Shown here: piece after piece, positions 9,041 through 17,805 of the stretch
Layout of the letters: the number at the start of each line of letters is the position of its first letter
Numbering within the stretch: the first letter of the stretch is position 1
NCBI GenBank assembly: GCA_021205185.1
Contig: JAJPYB010000008.1
Coordinates: 1 to 64,000, forward strand
Reading direction: 5' to 3'
Source: Ruminococcus sp.
GTDB lineage: Bacteria > Bacillota > Clostridia > Oscillospirales > Ruminococcaceae
Length of the DNA stretch: 64,000 nt
Position numbers and translations under genes: made by a program
Notes under the pieces: generated by a model
The model's input: the letters and a program-made list of their open reading frames with translations, nothing else
Databases searched by the model: none
What the model was told of the DNA's origin: nothing

Positions 9041-10141
9041 ATGCCATATACATGGGATGGAAAATATGTTGAATCCAAGGCTGATGCCCGGACGGACACG
9101 CTCGGATTTAAGGAAATCGGCGGCATTGGGCAGCTCATTTACCACCTGTTTCGATTCAAGAATTACAAATTGGAATACGATAATAACAATAGGGTGTGTG
9201 CATTCCCTATCTGCGGGAAAGGCAATGAGCCGGAGATTGCGGATGCTGACGATTACACGGGATGGGACTTGCTTGCCTCCCTGTGCAACCTTGCAAAAAA
9301 AATAGACGACTTCAATGAGCCGAAGTCGTACTTAGAACTGATTATTGAGTGGTGCCGTTACGTGGCGCACCCATATAATATAGATTTTATATACAGAGGA
9401 CTGTCTGACGAGAGCTATGACATTGATGAGGACGGCTATTATATAAGTAAAGATGGGATTTTCTCCATTGACGAATTCATGACTGATTTGGGGAATCTCT
9501 ATCAGGCGGCTCGGTTTTATACGGCATTAGAGGGCGTGTGCTTCGATGATGAAAACGCTGCATACAACCTGTATAAAGACGGTCGGCATTTTGACGGTCT
9601 GCCGTTTTTCGAGAGATATAAACATCCGCAGGATGAAGCAGATATTGATTATAGTTCCGCAGGAGGCGACCTGCTGAAGGAGATGCAACTCGATTCGGCA
9701 TACCGTGAAACACATCCCCTGCCGAAGGCAGACGGAGAATTTGACCACACACCTTATGATGATTATGAAAAGCTGCGGGACACGCTGATTGACATGATTC
9801 CCGATTTCAGAATACGGCTGAAGGTTGATCCGAAAACAGAAAAGCTGGTGTTCTCAGCGGATGTTAACTCGGTATTTGATATAGCGTGGTACACGCTTGC
9901 GAGGATGCTTTCAGAAGACCCTGCGCTTTTAGATAAGGGCAAAGAAAAAGAGCGGCCGGAGGGCATTATGATATGCTGTCGGCATTGTGGCGATTTCATT
10001 ATGCGCCGGAACAGCCGACAGGAATACTGTGACAAGCAGGAGTGCCAGCGGGCACGGAATGCAAAGAACCAGCGTGACTACAGAGAGCGCAGGAGAATAG
10101 AAAAGCTGAAAAAGAAACATGGGGGTCAGGAGAATGGCTAA
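9041..10141 (+). CDS. DUF6076-like protein with C-terminal zinc finger
   Basis: A 366-residue acidic protein that resembles the family I recall as DUF6076. The long N-terminal part has no motif that I know. Near the end is a putative zinc finger, CCRHCGDFIMRRNSRQEYCD followed by a further Cys, and then a very basic tail (RARNAKNQRDYRERRRIEKL). This arrangement could bind nucleic acid, but no function is established here. ATG 9041 is preferred over an upstream GTG at 9029 because AGGAGGT lies about 10 bp before it. It opens the plus-strand half of the element and precedes the restriction genes. Confidence 0.65.
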   Translation: MPYTWDGKYVESKADARTDTLGFKEIGGIGQLIYHLFRFKNYKLEYDNNNRVCAFPICGKGNEPEIADADDYTGWDLLASLCNLAKKIDDFNEPKSYLELIIEWCRYVAHPYNIDFIYRGLSDESYDIDEDGYYISKDGIFSIDEFMTDLGNLYQAARFYTALEGVCFDDENAAYNLYKDGRHFDGLPFFERYKHPQDEADIDYSSAGGDLLKEMQLDSAYRETHPLPKADGEFDHTPYDDYEKLRDTLIDMIPDFRIRLKVDPKTEKLVFSADVNSVFDIAWYTLARMLSEDPALLDKGKEKERPEGIMICCRHCGDFIMRRNSRQEYCDKQECQRARNAKNQRDYRERRRIEKLKKKHGGQENG

Positions 10142-10249
10142 ATTTATTGTGGGCAAGTAATATGCAACTCATAGAAGGGCATTTATATGACAACCTTATA
10201 ACGAGCATTTTTAGAAAATCATTCATGAAAGAATGGAAAGGATATTTTT

Positions 10250-11239
10250 ATGAAAATTGAGAAAGATGGACAATTTACGCTATGCCTTGAAGAAAACTCA
10301 CCAGATATAATGAAATCAATAACCGATGAGAAAAATAGAGGCTGCAGTTATTACGATTTTAACCAGTTGTTTGAGAATTCATTATCCGAGGAGCACAGAG
10401 AAAATTCGCAATCAATGGCTATTCTTGGTGAAAGCCTATCTGTGCTAAAAAAGATGAAAAGTAAATCTGTTCATCTTATTTTTGCGGACGCTCCTTATAA
10501 CATTGGGAAAGACTTTGGCAATAATGTCGATAAATGGGATTCCGTCTCAGATTATGTAAAATGGTGTGAGTTGTGGATTGATGAGTGTATGAGAGTATTG
10601 TCTGACGAAGGTACATTTTATTTCATGACTGCCACACAACATATGCCTTATCTGGATGTATATGTATCCGAAAAATATAATGTTTTATGCAGAATTGTCT
10701 GGACATATGATAGTTCGGGTGTACAATCCAAAAAAATGTTTGGTTCCTTGTATGAACCTATACTTATGGTAAATAAAAGTAATAAGGCATCATATACATT
10801 CAACCATGAAGATATACTTGTTGAAGCAAAAACGGGTGCTGAAAGAAAGTTGATAGATTATAGGAAAAATCCGCCACAGCCTTATAATACAAAAAAAGTA
10901 CCTGGCAATGTATGGAATTTTAGTAGGGTACGCTTTAAAATGGACGAATATGAAAATCATCCGACGCAGAAACCAGAGGCACTATTGGAAAGAATTATAA
11001 AAGCATCATCTAATCCCGGTGACGTAATACTTGACCCTTTTTCTGGGTCATTCACAACCTCGGCCGTGGCGATTAAACTTGGAAGAATTGGAGTGGGAAT
11101 AGATTTGAATGAAGAATACTATGAGATGGGGTTGCGACGTACTGGAATTGCTACTGAAAGAAACGGTAAAACGCTAGAAAAAATTAAGGCACGAAAAACC
11201 AAGGCAAAATCAAAATATGTGAGAGGTGAAGAAACATGA
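10250..11239 (+). CDS. DNA adenine-N6 (or cytosine-N4) methyltransferase, beta class
   Basis: A 329-residue methyltransferase. The catalytic motif IV appears as DAPYNIG at residues 80-86, ahead of the S-adenosylmethionine motif I region DPFSGSFTTSAVA near residue 265, an order typical of the beta class. NHPTQKPEALLERIIKASS is the usual segment just before motif I. It should modify the recognition site of the partner nuclease, which begins inside its stop codon (4-bp overlap). Base composition is more AT-rich than the primase operon, consistent with separate acquisition. The start has GGAAAGGA upstream. Confidence 0.9.
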   Translation: MKIEKDGQFTLCLEENSPDIMKSITDEKNRGCSYYDFNQLFENSLSEEHRENSQSMAILGESLSVLKKMKSKSVHLIFADAPYNIGKDFGNNVDKWDSVSDYVKWCELWIDECMRVLSDEGTFYFMTATQHMPYLDVYVSEKYNVLCRIVWTYDSSGVQSKKMFGSLYEPILMVNKSNKASYTFNHEDILVEAKTGAERKLIDYRKNPPQPYNTKKVPGNVWNFSRVRFKMDEYENHPTQKPEALLERIIKASSNPGDVILDPFSGSFTTSAVAIKLGRIGVGIDLNEEYYEMGLRRTGIATERNGKTLEKIKARKTKAKSKYVRGEET

Positions 11240-12324
11240 AAATAACAGAAGATTTTATCACAGATATTCTAGAAGAGGATTATCCGTCTGACTATCAAAA
11301 AGTTTACGATGATAGTCCAATGTTGCAGTACCTAGATAAAAAAATGAAAGCTGTTCACGGGAATAGCAAAACAAGAAGAAGTCTGGCAAATATTTATGCT
11401 ATATATTCCATCCTATATTTTTATCAGGATGATTTTTATGAGGATCAGCAGAAATATCGAAGCTTTGATGGATATGATTACATGCGTTTATTTAGCTTTT
11501 ACCGTGGATTATATGGAGGAAGTAAGCTACAAAATCATGCTTTAAATTCAAGAGTGAACGGAGAATTCCACAACAAAATTGATAATACACAAAATGACCT
11601 TATCATTATTGATAATGGGAAATACCTTATTCATATAGATTATATCTATGTAGATGGACACGATATAAGCAAAACTTCATGTAGGATAATTGAAAAATAT
11701 ATCGAGTTGCTCATGGAGAAGGATCACGCTCTTATTGGAATTCTGAATGAATTAAAGGGAATTACAGACTATGCGCAGAAGAAAGCTAAAATCAATGCAT
11801 TGTTAACGGAGGATGCTGAAGCTCGTATCTTCGAAATAATAAGTTATGCAATATTAAAAAATCACTATAAGAACACTCGAGTCTACTTTGGCTATACACC
11901 AGAAACAATAGCGGAGGTTGAACTGGAATTATACAAAACGGGACGAACAAATGCGAATGATGGTGGGATAGATTTTGTTATGCGCCCCGTGGGTCGATTT
12001 TTTCAAGTGACAGAAGTTAATAACTATGACAAATACTTGCTCGATATAGATAAGGTCATGCATTTTCCAATTACATTTGTTATTAAAACAAAACAGCCAC
12101 ATAAGGAGGTGCTTACGGATTTAGAAAAATATATCAATAAAAGGTCTAGTGGAATGGCTGTATTAGAAGAACGTTACAGAAATGCAATAGAAGAAATAAT
12201 AACCATCAACGAGTTGCAAGAATGGACCAAGGAACTGGATGATGAAGATATTGATGGAATAATTAGAGATATTGATGTCTATTACAAGTTGGAAATGAAT
12301 ATGGATGCTGAGGATGAAGAGTAA
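11236..12324 (+). CDS. Type II restriction endonuclease, partner of the methyltransferase
   Basis: A 362-residue protein of unrecognised family. Its position, overlapping the methyltransferase stop codon by 4 bp, makes a restriction endonuclease the likely call. A candidate catalytic core is a glutamate in RIFEIISYAIL (E200), then GGIDFVMRPVGRFFQVTE with D246 and the QVTE end at 257-260 in place of the usual ExK. This resembles a PD-(D/E)xK fold with an altered final motif. The N-terminal part is helical and rich in aromatic residues. The target sequence cannot be told. It would cut DNA lacking the partner's methyl mark. Confidence 0.72.
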   Translation: MKITEDFITDILEEDYPSDYQKVYDDSPMLQYLDKKMKAVHGNSKTRRSLANIYAIYSILYFYQDDFYEDQQKYRSFDGYDYMRLFSFYRGLYGGSKLQNHALNSRVNGEFHNKIDNTQNDLIIIDNGKYLIHIDYIYVDGHDISKTSCRIIEKYIELLMEKDHALIGILNELKGITDYAQKKAKINALLTEDAEARIFEIISYAILKNHYKNTRVYFGYTPETIAEVELELYKTGRTNANDGGIDFVMRPVGRFFQVTEVNNYDKYLLDIDKVMHFPITFVIKTKQPHKEVLTDLEKYINKRSSGMAVLEERYRNAIEEIITINELQEWTKELDDEDIDGIIRDIDVYYKLEMNMDAEDEE

Positions 12325-12344
12325 AATATTTTTCACTGTAATCA

Positions 12345-12458
12345 AATAACCGAACGGCATACGAATGGCACGGCTTTGGCACAATCTATCGAGAAAACGG
12401 AAGATATTATATAAAACTCAATTTACAAGTGCGCTTCATAAAAATGACCGCGAGATAG
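12345..12458 (+). pseudogene. Relic of a HpaII-like nuclease C terminus
   Basis: A reading frame with no start encodes NNRTAYEWHGFGTIYRENGR followed by YYIKLNLQVRF and a stop. The ending resembles the C terminus of the intact HpaII-like protein at 33441-34586 (YIKKENDNYYLPLNISVRF). It appears to be the 3' stub of a lost restriction gene. The call rests on this local similarity alone. Confidence 0.45.
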
Positions 12459-12535
12459 ATGGTGTCCCTTCCACATATAATACAAAGTAGAAGAGAATTG
12501 CTAAAAACTGAGATATATTTGTGACTGTTGGTTTT

Positions 12536-12718
12536 TTGTATAAACAATTTTCCAGTCAGGCATCTGGAGAGATAGTCAAAAATCTTAACAGCGATAAGAT
12601 GACAAATTCTCTATTTTCACTTGCGCATATTAAAGAACAACATCGCATTGTTGAATAATTGGAAATTTTAATGCCGTTGTATGACTTGCCTACTCGTAAT
12701 TTAAAAGGTGGTGCTTAA
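12536..12718 (+). pseudogene. hsdS: Relic of a type I specificity subunit (hsdS 3' end)
   Basis: The frame reads LYKQFSSQASGEIVKNLNSD, then LFSLAHIKEQHRIVE, a stop codon (GAA TAA TTG) and LEILMPLYDLPTRNLKGGA. The KEQHRIVE-x-LE-x-LMPL pattern is the familiar end of a half-repeat of HsdS. No start or upstream part exists and an internal TAA interrupts it. It ends immediately before the next gene's start, so the gene was decayed before or during insertion of the neighbour. Confidence 0.6.
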
Positions 12719-13678
12719 ATGAATTTTGGCGAAACAATACTAAATTTAATTTCATTGAAGCAGGAAGGCTCATATTGGGACTTCAAGCGTCAATGGTATG
12801 AAAGCGGGCACGATGGCGATTTATTATTGGATATTATCTGTATGGCAAACACCCTTGACCATCACGATGCATATATTATTATAGGCGTTGACGAAGAACA
12901 TGATTTTTCTCCATTTGATATATCTAATGACCCACAGCGTAGGAATACGCAAATGCTCGTGACATTTCTGCGTGATAAAAAATTTGCGGGAGGCATTCGC
13001 CCTGTCGTGTCAGTTGAGCATGTAACAGGAAATGGTTATGATTTAGATGTAATCGTTATCTATGATTCAACAAATACACCATTTTACTTAACTGAAAATA
13101 CACGTGGGGTTTTGCCTAATAACATCTATACACGAATCCAAGACAGCAACACACCACGGGATAAATCTGCCGATTTACATATTGTAGAAAAGTTGTGGAA
13201 GAAAAGATTCGGCATAGACCTATCCGCCTTAGAACGTTTTAAAATTCTTTTGAACGATACAGATAAGTGGAATTGTGACTGGGGAAATAAAAAATATGCG
13301 TATCATTCCGATTTTCCGGAATTTCAATTAATACAAGCAGACGAATTGGAATCTGGATGGTGGCCCGCTGCTGCGTTCTATACTCATCCTAAAATGCATA
13401 TGGCTTCATTGCTTTTAAAGTTTCATGATACAGTTATATACGAAACAGAACTATGGTGCTTTGATAATTTCCATAAATATCTTCCAAAAGCAGAAAATCA
13501 TTGTATTAATCACAGCCTGAGTTTCTGCTACTCATATTATTTACTGAATTCCATTGAGGGAAAATTATTGACAATATTCACAAATGGGAAAAATGATATC
13601 AGCAGTCGCGAACCTAATTATCATCAGCTCCTTATATTCGCTGACCAAGAAGAAAAAAAGACTATGACAGTTTTTTGA
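12719..13678 (+). CDS. AlbA_2 (Schlafen-type) domain protein, frameshifted near the 3' end
   Basis: A 319-residue protein starting MNFGETILNLISLKQEGSYW with DFKRQWYE, then MANTLDHHDAYIIIGVDE, the signature of an AlbA_2/Schlafen-type putative DNA- or RNA-binding domain. Such domains occur in defence proteins and regulators; the exact role here is unknown. The annotated stop follows a run of six T at about 13670-13675. The next frame continues without a break for some 53 codons (FLIEHFTDYTDDF and so on) to a stop at 13837-13839. The intact product was therefore probably about 373 residues. The ribosome site is GGTGG, 8 bp upstream. Confidence 0.7.
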   Translation: MNFGETILNLISLKQEGSYWDFKRQWYESGHDGDLLLDIICMANTLDHHDAYIIIGVDEEHDFSPFDISNDPQRRNTQMLVTFLRDKKFAGGIRPVVSVEHVTGNGYDLDVIVIYDSTNTPFYLTENTRGVLPNNIYTRIQDSNTPRDKSADLHIVEKLWKKRFGIDLSALERFKILLNDTDKWNCDWGNKKYAYHSDFPEFQLIQADELESGWWPAAAFYTHPKMHMASLLLKFHDTVIYETELWCFDNFHKYLPKAENHCINHSLSFCYSYYLLNSIEGKLLTIFTNGKNDISSREPNYHQLLIFADQEEKKTMTVF

Positions 13679-13839
13679 TTGAACATTTCACGGACTATAC
13701 GGACGATTTTATTATGAGCAAATACCAGTATCAAATTAAAGAAGATACAGATGATAATTTGGGAGGACTTCAATATTCGGCTTTTCAAGTGGGTAAAGCA
13801 GCGCTATTATACGAAGAATGGTTAAAATCCAAAGACTAA
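13670..13839 (+). other. Frameshifted continuation of the AlbA_2 gene
   Basis: After the six-T run the alternative frame encodes FLIEHFTDYTDDFIMSKYQY and ends with ALLYEEWLKSKD. It has no own start or ribosome site, so it is best read as the displaced C terminus of the upstream gene by a natural mutation, slippage or a sequencing error. Confidence 0.7.
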
Positions 13840-13840
13840 A

Positions 13841-13875
13841 CAAATTGAGAGCAGGCCAAGCTCGCTCTCAATTTG
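13841..13875. terminator. Strong hairpin between convergent genes
   Basis: CAAATTGAGAGC and GCTCTCAATTTG form a perfect 12-bp stem, between the AlbA_2 gene (+) and the DUF5049 gene (-). It is probably a bidirectional terminator, although the T-run is poor. Confidence 0.65.
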
Positions 13876-13893
13876 CTATATTGAATTTATTCT

Positions 13894-14070
13894 TTAAGGT
13901 TCTTTCGTAAAAATAAAGTGTACATACTCTTTGCGGTTCTCCTCCAGATACACCACCAACTCGTAAAAGCCGTATTCATTGGCGAGGTACTGCACCATTC
14001 CCACATCAAACATATTTGTTTTTCCAGTGTCACGGATATATAAAATCTGCTCCTTGATTTTCTCAGTCAT
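13894..14070 (-). CDS. DUF5049-like small protein
   Basis: A 58-residue protein beginning MTEKIKEQILYIRDTGKTNM and continuing FDVGMVQYLANEYGFYELVV. The pattern matches what I remember as DUF5049, a small phage and mobile-element family of unknown function. The start codon overlaps the 3' end of the DUF4314 gene by 8 bp, so the two are translationally coupled. It is the last gene of the minus-strand end operon. Confidence 0.7.
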   Translation of the reverse strand: MTEKIKEQILYIRDTGKTNMFDVGMVQYLANEYGFYELVVYLEENRKEYVHFIFTKEP

Positions 14071-14302
14071 GGTCGCTCACCTTTCTTATGACATCTTCGC
14101 CGTAAATGACATTCAGTCCGCCGCCGTTGTCCCACGCCACCATCACACTGGCGGTATCGTCCACTCCGATAACCGTACCCTGTGTGCCGATGGGAGGGGC
14201 TTGCACATCCTCCATATGCACAAGCTCTACCCGTGTGCCAACAGGGTATGCACTCCTAACGGCATCCACAACCTCTTTATTCGGAAATTTCACGCTTGCC
14301 AC
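14063..14302 (-). CDS. DUF4314-like protein
   Basis: A 79-residue, mostly beta protein: YPVGTRVELVHMEDVQAPPI, then GTQGTVIGVDDTASVMVAWD and GLNVIYGEDVIRKV. This is the small barrel of DUF4314 as I recall it, common in prophages and integrative elements, function unknown. It overlaps both neighbours (26 bp with the upstream gene, 8 bp with the downstream one), indicating a tight operon. Confidence 0.75.
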   Translation of the reverse strand: MASVKFPNKEVVDAVRSAYPVGTRVELVHMEDVQAPPIGTQGTVIGVDDTASVMVAWDNGGGLNVIYGEDVIRKVSDHD

Positions 14303-14984
14303 CTCCCGTTCTCCATGCGGAGTTGCCCTTCAGATTGCGGAGCAGGATTTTCCTGTCCTGTTTGTACTCTGCGCCGATGAAGCCCAGTCGGAGCAGAAAG
14401 CAGCGGAAGGTGTATTTTTCGTTCTCCACTGGGCGCTCGACTGCGGTCACACGTTTCAGCGTCCGGCTCATTTCGCAGAGGGCGCTGATGAAGTGTGTAT
14501 ACGCTGTGCATTCGTCCGGTGTGGGCAATTCCGTGAACCAAGGGAAGGAAACTGTATCTTCGCCGATTTCAATCGGCAGGCTGTCAATGCTCAGAGCCTT
14601 TTTGATAAGACTGCCCTTTGCGTCCAGCAGGCTGGTCAGTGTGCCGACCGCCACCTTGTCGAGCGGAACCGTTATTGTAAGCCCTGTGACCGTTTCCTGC
14701 GGCTCGTTCTCTTCTGCAGCATCCTCGTCCTCGGCTTCCTCTAAATCCTCCGCAGGCTCGGCAGTGAAGCCCCTCTCGGCAAGCTGCTCCAGCAAGTTTT
14801 CAATCTCCTCGGAATCGGCTCTGTCATCAAAACTGACCGCTCCGTTCTTGTCAATAGTGAAGTAATCCACCTCATAGGCTGCTGTGGGCATTCCCATGTA
14901 CTTCGGCTTAATCTCCAGAATTTCGCCCATTGCTGTGACGAGCGCCTTGCGGTCTGTTCCCGTTACGTTATAATTGATTGTCAT
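14277..14984 (-). CDS. Conserved mobile-element protein (often labelled 'virulence protein')
   Basis: A 235-residue protein. The start MTINYNVTGTDRKALVTAMG, followed by MPTAAYEVDYFTIDKNGAVS and an acidic stretch (residues about 75-95, rich in Glu and Asp), is typical of a family usually called 'virulence protein' in phage and integrative elements; no biochemical role is known to me and the label should not be read as evidence of virulence. The C-terminal half includes GLTITVPLDKVAVGTLTSLL and a basic end. It begins the operon DUF4314-DUF5049 and lies behind a promoter with the motif shared with the recombinase. Confidence 0.65.
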   Translation of the reverse strand: MTINYNVTGTDRKALVTAMGEILEIKPKYMGMPTAAYEVDYFTIDKNGAVSFDDRADSEEIENLLEQLAERGFTAEPAEDLEEAEDEDAAEENEPQETVTGLTITVPLDKVAVGTLTSLLDAKGSLIKKALSIDSLPIEIGEDTVSFPWFTELPTPDECTAYTHFISALCEMSRTLKRVTAVERPVENEKYTFRCFLLRLGFIGAEYKQDRKILLRNLKGNSAWRTGGGKREISE

Positions 14985-15020
14985 GTTGGTATTCCTCCGT
15001 TTTCTGTGATTCCCCCTTGG

Positions 15021-15058
15021 GGTAGTGTCATATTCGCTCTTAATCGACAGAATAGCAA
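15021..15058 (-). promoter_or_regulatory. Promoter of the right-end operon, shared motif
   Basis: On the minus strand TTGCTA, a 17-bp spacer and GAATAT (about 15058-15030) precede the 'virulence protein' operon. GGTAGTGTCATATTC (15021-15035, plus strand) differs by one base from 3327-3341 in front of the recombinase. Confidence 0.5.
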
Positions 15059-15110
15059 GCGGGTAATACCACCAATCATCTTGAACAGAATTTGTGATGT
15101 TTACAGCATA

Positions 15111-15158
15111 AAAATACGGCCATGCAAAAGCATTCCTGCTCTCACATGACCGTATTTT
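15111..15158. terminator. Long hairpin near the right end of the element
   Basis: AAAATACGGCCATG and CATGACCGTATTTT form a 14-bp stem with a single mismatch and T/A-rich arms on both sides. It would terminate transcription in either direction and may insulate the element end. Confidence 0.6.
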
Positions 15159-15203
15159 ATTTGCCCCGCTTAAAGGTCATCCTCGAAAATTAGCTTGTTT
15201 CAG

Positions 15204-15216
15204 AAAATCCCTAAGT
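15204..15216 (-). repeat. Right inverted repeat of the serine-recombinase element
   Basis: AAAATCCCTAAGT is the exact reverse complement of 1598-1610. It lies just beyond the last recognisable element gene and its terminator, and before the repeat-rich backbone spacer. Confidence 0.5.
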
Positions 15217-15776
15217 CCAACCCTCAAAGGCAGCTCCTCTTTTTTGCTCTCCGCTTTTATTTCCAGCGACTGGGTCGCTGGAAATTTCAATCCTCAATAA
15301 CCGACACCGTTGGCGGAGGTTATTGAAACCTTTTGGATAAGGGCGGTGCGGGCGGGGGTTAAAATTTATTATTCTCACATCTCCGTCTGATTATTTTTCT
15401 TGACATCTGTTTGACAGTAGGACGAGGCGACAAGCGTTAAGCGTAGCATAATGCGTGTCGCCTATTCTATTTACGAGGCGTAAAAGGCAATTGGAAAGTT
15501 AGCTTCTCATCCCCGCCGCAGGCGGGGAGAGAAACAAACAGCTACTTAATTCGTAATGCGGTCGCCGCTTGACTTTTCAAAATTAGTGAGTTATAATTTA
15601 GTAAATCGTAATCAACCAGATTTTCGAGAAGATTTTTCCAGAAAAAAGACAAGAACGACGTTTCCCTTTCGCCGTGGTCGGAGAGAAAACAGATAACAGG
15701 AGCTTAGAAAATCGAGAATTGAAATAAGTAGTTTACAAATTAGTAAATCGTAACTCACTAAATTGGAGGAACAAAA
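15217..15776. other. Gene-free spacer with hairpins and dispersed repeat
   Basis: No gene is supported. It holds two hairpins (TTTCCAGCGAC/GTCGCTGGAAA, 15260-15284; TCAATAACC/GGTTATTGA, 15294-15326), one copy of the palindromic backbone repeat at 15426-15462, and another C+G hairpin near 15510. The sequence is typical of the backbone intergenic regions further along. Confidence 0.6.
15426..15462. repeat. Dispersed palindromic repeat
   Basis: GGCGACA at 15426 pairs with TGTCGCC at 15456-15462 around an inner GCGTTAAGC/GCATAATGC-like stem. Related motifs recur near 38.8, 41.85, 47.05, 47.6 and 62.2 kb. Confidence 0.7.
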
Positions 15777-17162
15777 ATGTTTATTGGAAGGCAATCGGAG
15801 CTTAATACGCTTAACAAGCTTTATACGTCGGGAAAATTTGAATTTGCCGTTATATACGGACGTCGTCGGGTCGGAAAAACCGCCCTGCTTAGTGAATTTA
15901 CAAAGGACAAGGACACTATTTTCTTCACAGGAGTAGAAACCAATTCAAAGCAAAACCTTGAAAACCTTTCACGTTGCATTATGGAGTATGCAGGTATTTC
16001 AGCCGACACTTCGTTTGCGTCTTTTCAGACGGCACTGAAATACGTTTTTGAGCTGGCGCTCGATAAGAGAATTGTTTTTGTAATTGACGAATATCCTTAT
16101 GTGGCAAGAGTTTCAAAAAGCTTGGCTTCAACGCTTCAGCTCTTAATTGACAGGTATAAAGACCATACAAAGCTGTTTTTAATTCTTTGTGGCTCGTCTA
16201 TGTCATATATGGAAGACAACGTGCTGGCATATAAAGCTCCTCTTTACGGACGGCGAACAGCACAGCTTAAAATCAATCCGTTTGATTTTTTTGAAGCCTG
16301 TCAATACTTTCCAAACTTTTCAAGCCTTGACAAGGCTTTGGCTTATGGAATAGTTGGCGGAACTCCGCAATACCTCTTGCAGCTTGACGACAAGCTATCT
16401 ATTGAGGACAATATAAAAAACACGCACTTAAACCCTTCCTCGGCTATTTTTGAAGAACCAAACAATCTCATAAAGCAAGAGGTTCGTGAACCTGCAATTT
16501 ATAATGCAATAGTTACGGCGATAGCGACAGGCTGTTCTAAAATGAATGAGATTTCAAACAAGGTTGGCGAGGACACAAGCGTTTGCTCGTCGTACATTAA
16601 AAATCTTATAACGCTAGGCATTGTAAAAAAAGAAACTCCGTTTGGTGAAAAGTCAAGCCGCAAAACAATTTACGCAATTGAAGACAATATGTTCAGATTC
16701 TGGTATCGCTTTGTTCCCGAAAATACTTCAATTATTTCCCGTGGGGCGACAGATTTAGCTTACAAGCGTATAGAGCCTGAAATCTCCGCATACATGGGCG
16801 GTGTATTTGAAGAAATTTGTAAACAATACCTTTGGAAGCTGCTTCGTGAAAACAATTGCGCTGTAAGCTTCAGTAATCTTGGTCGCTGGTGGGGAACGAA
16901 CGCCAAAACCAAACAGCAGGAAGAAATCGACATTATGGGAGCCAACAAAGACACCGCTCTCTTTGCTGAATGCAAATGGACCAACGAGAAGATTGACCTT
17001 AGTGTTTTGCAAACGCTTATAGAGCGCAGCGAGCTGTTTAACTATCAGAAAAAGCATTTTTACCTTTTTGCAAAAACAGGCTTCACGACAGGCTGTATAG
17101 AAAAATCTGAACAGTTAGGCAACGTAACGCTTGTCACCTACAACGATATGCTGACGTGGTAG
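15777..17162 (+). CDS. AAA-type ATPase with DUF234-like C terminus
   Basis: A 461-residue cytoplasmic ATPase. It starts MFIGRQSELNTLNKLY, has the Walker A motif GRRRVGKT at 28-35 and Walker B-like VFVIDEYPYV near 100. The middle contains a winged-helix-like region (GCSKMNEISNKVGEDTSVCS), and the C-terminal part has NMFRFWYRFVPENTSII and DIMGANKDTALFAECKWTNE, the DUF234-type ending with nuclease-like residues. This family is widespread in anaerobes, with no settled function. It is monocistronic and followed by the greA promoter. The start has GGAGGAAC upstream. Confidence 0.85.
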   Translation: MFIGRQSELNTLNKLYTSGKFEFAVIYGRRRVGKTALLSEFTKDKDTIFFTGVETNSKQNLENLSRCIMEYAGISADTSFASFQTALKYVFELALDKRIVFVIDEYPYVARVSKSLASTLQLLIDRYKDHTKLFLILCGSSMSYMEDNVLAYKAPLYGRRTAQLKINPFDFFEACQYFPNFSSLDKALAYGIVGGTPQYLLQLDDKLSIEDNIKNTHLNPSSAIFEEPNNLIKQEVREPAIYNAIVTAIATGCSKMNEISNKVGEDTSVCSSYIKNLITLGIVKKETPFGEKSSRKTIYAIEDNMFRFWYRFVPENTSIISRGATDLAYKRIEPEISAYMGGVFEEICKQYLWKLLRENNCAVSFSNLGRWWGTNAKTKQQEEIDIMGANKDTALFAECKWTNEKIDLSVLQTLIERSELFNYQKKHFYLFAKTGFTTGCIEKSEQLGNVTLVTYNDMLTW

Positions 17163-17180
17163 CTCCACCACCTCAAAATA

Positions 17181-17209
17181 TTGACATCTCGCTGAATTTA
17201 CTATATAAT
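17181..17209 (+). promoter_or_regulatory. Promoter of greA-lysS
   Basis: TTGACA (17181-17186), 17-bp spacer, TATAAT (17204-17209): consensus sigma-A promoter. The leader of about 110 nt contains a TTCGGTTG/CAACCGAA stem (about 17252-17290) of unknown meaning. Confidence 0.85.
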
Positions 17210-17322
17210 TATATGATAGCCGCAAGACTGATGCAAAAATGGCTAATATCCGTTCGGTTGCTCACATAGCGACGGACGTTCAACCGAAAAACTATATTAT
17301 AATAATGTAAGGAGAAATTAAA

Positions 17323-17790
17323 ATGGCGCAAAATGTTCATGTTTCAAAGGAAGGCTACAAAAAGCTTGAGGAAGAATTAAATTATCTCGTTTCGGTAAGA
17401 AGAAGCGAGGTTGCCGAGCAGCTTAAAGAAGCAAGAAGCTACGGCGACTTGTCGGAAAACGCTGAGTACGACGAGGCTAAAAACGCTCAGGCGCTTTTAG
17501 AGGCAAGAATCAACGAGCTTGAAATGCAAATTTCAAACGCTGTTATTGTGGAAGCGGCAAACGCAGACGAAATTTCTATCGGCTCGAAAATCAAGCTTTT
17601 AGACCTCGAAACCAACGAAATCGAGGAGCTTGAAATTGTCGGCTCAACAGAGTCAGACCCGGACAACGGAAGAATTTCAGACGAATCTCCTATCGGCAAG
17701 GCAGTATTAAAGAAAAAGCTTGGCGATACGGTTGAGGTTCAGGCGCCTATCGGTATTTTAAAGTTTGAGGTTGTTGAAATTTCGGAATAG
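17323..17790 (+). CDS. greA: Transcription elongation factor GreA
   Basis: A 155-residue protein of exact family length. The N-terminal antiparallel coiled coil carries the conserved EARSYGDLSENAEYDEAKNA segment, whose acidic tip enters the RNA polymerase secondary channel and stimulates cleavage of backtracked RNA. The C-terminal FKBP-like part has ISDESPIGKAVLKKKLGDTV. It has a good ribosome site (AAGGAGA) and precedes lysS by 15 bp, a common pairing. Nothing is unusual. Confidence 0.96.
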   Translation: MAQNVHVSKEGYKKLEEELNYLVSVRRSEVAEQLKEARSYGDLSENAEYDEAKNAQALLEARINELEMQISNAVIVEAANADEISIGSKIKLLDLETNEIEELEIVGSTESDPDNGRISDESPIGKAVLKKKLGDTVEVQAPIGILKFEVVEISE

Positions 17791-17805
17791 TTAGGAGCAA
17801 AAAGG

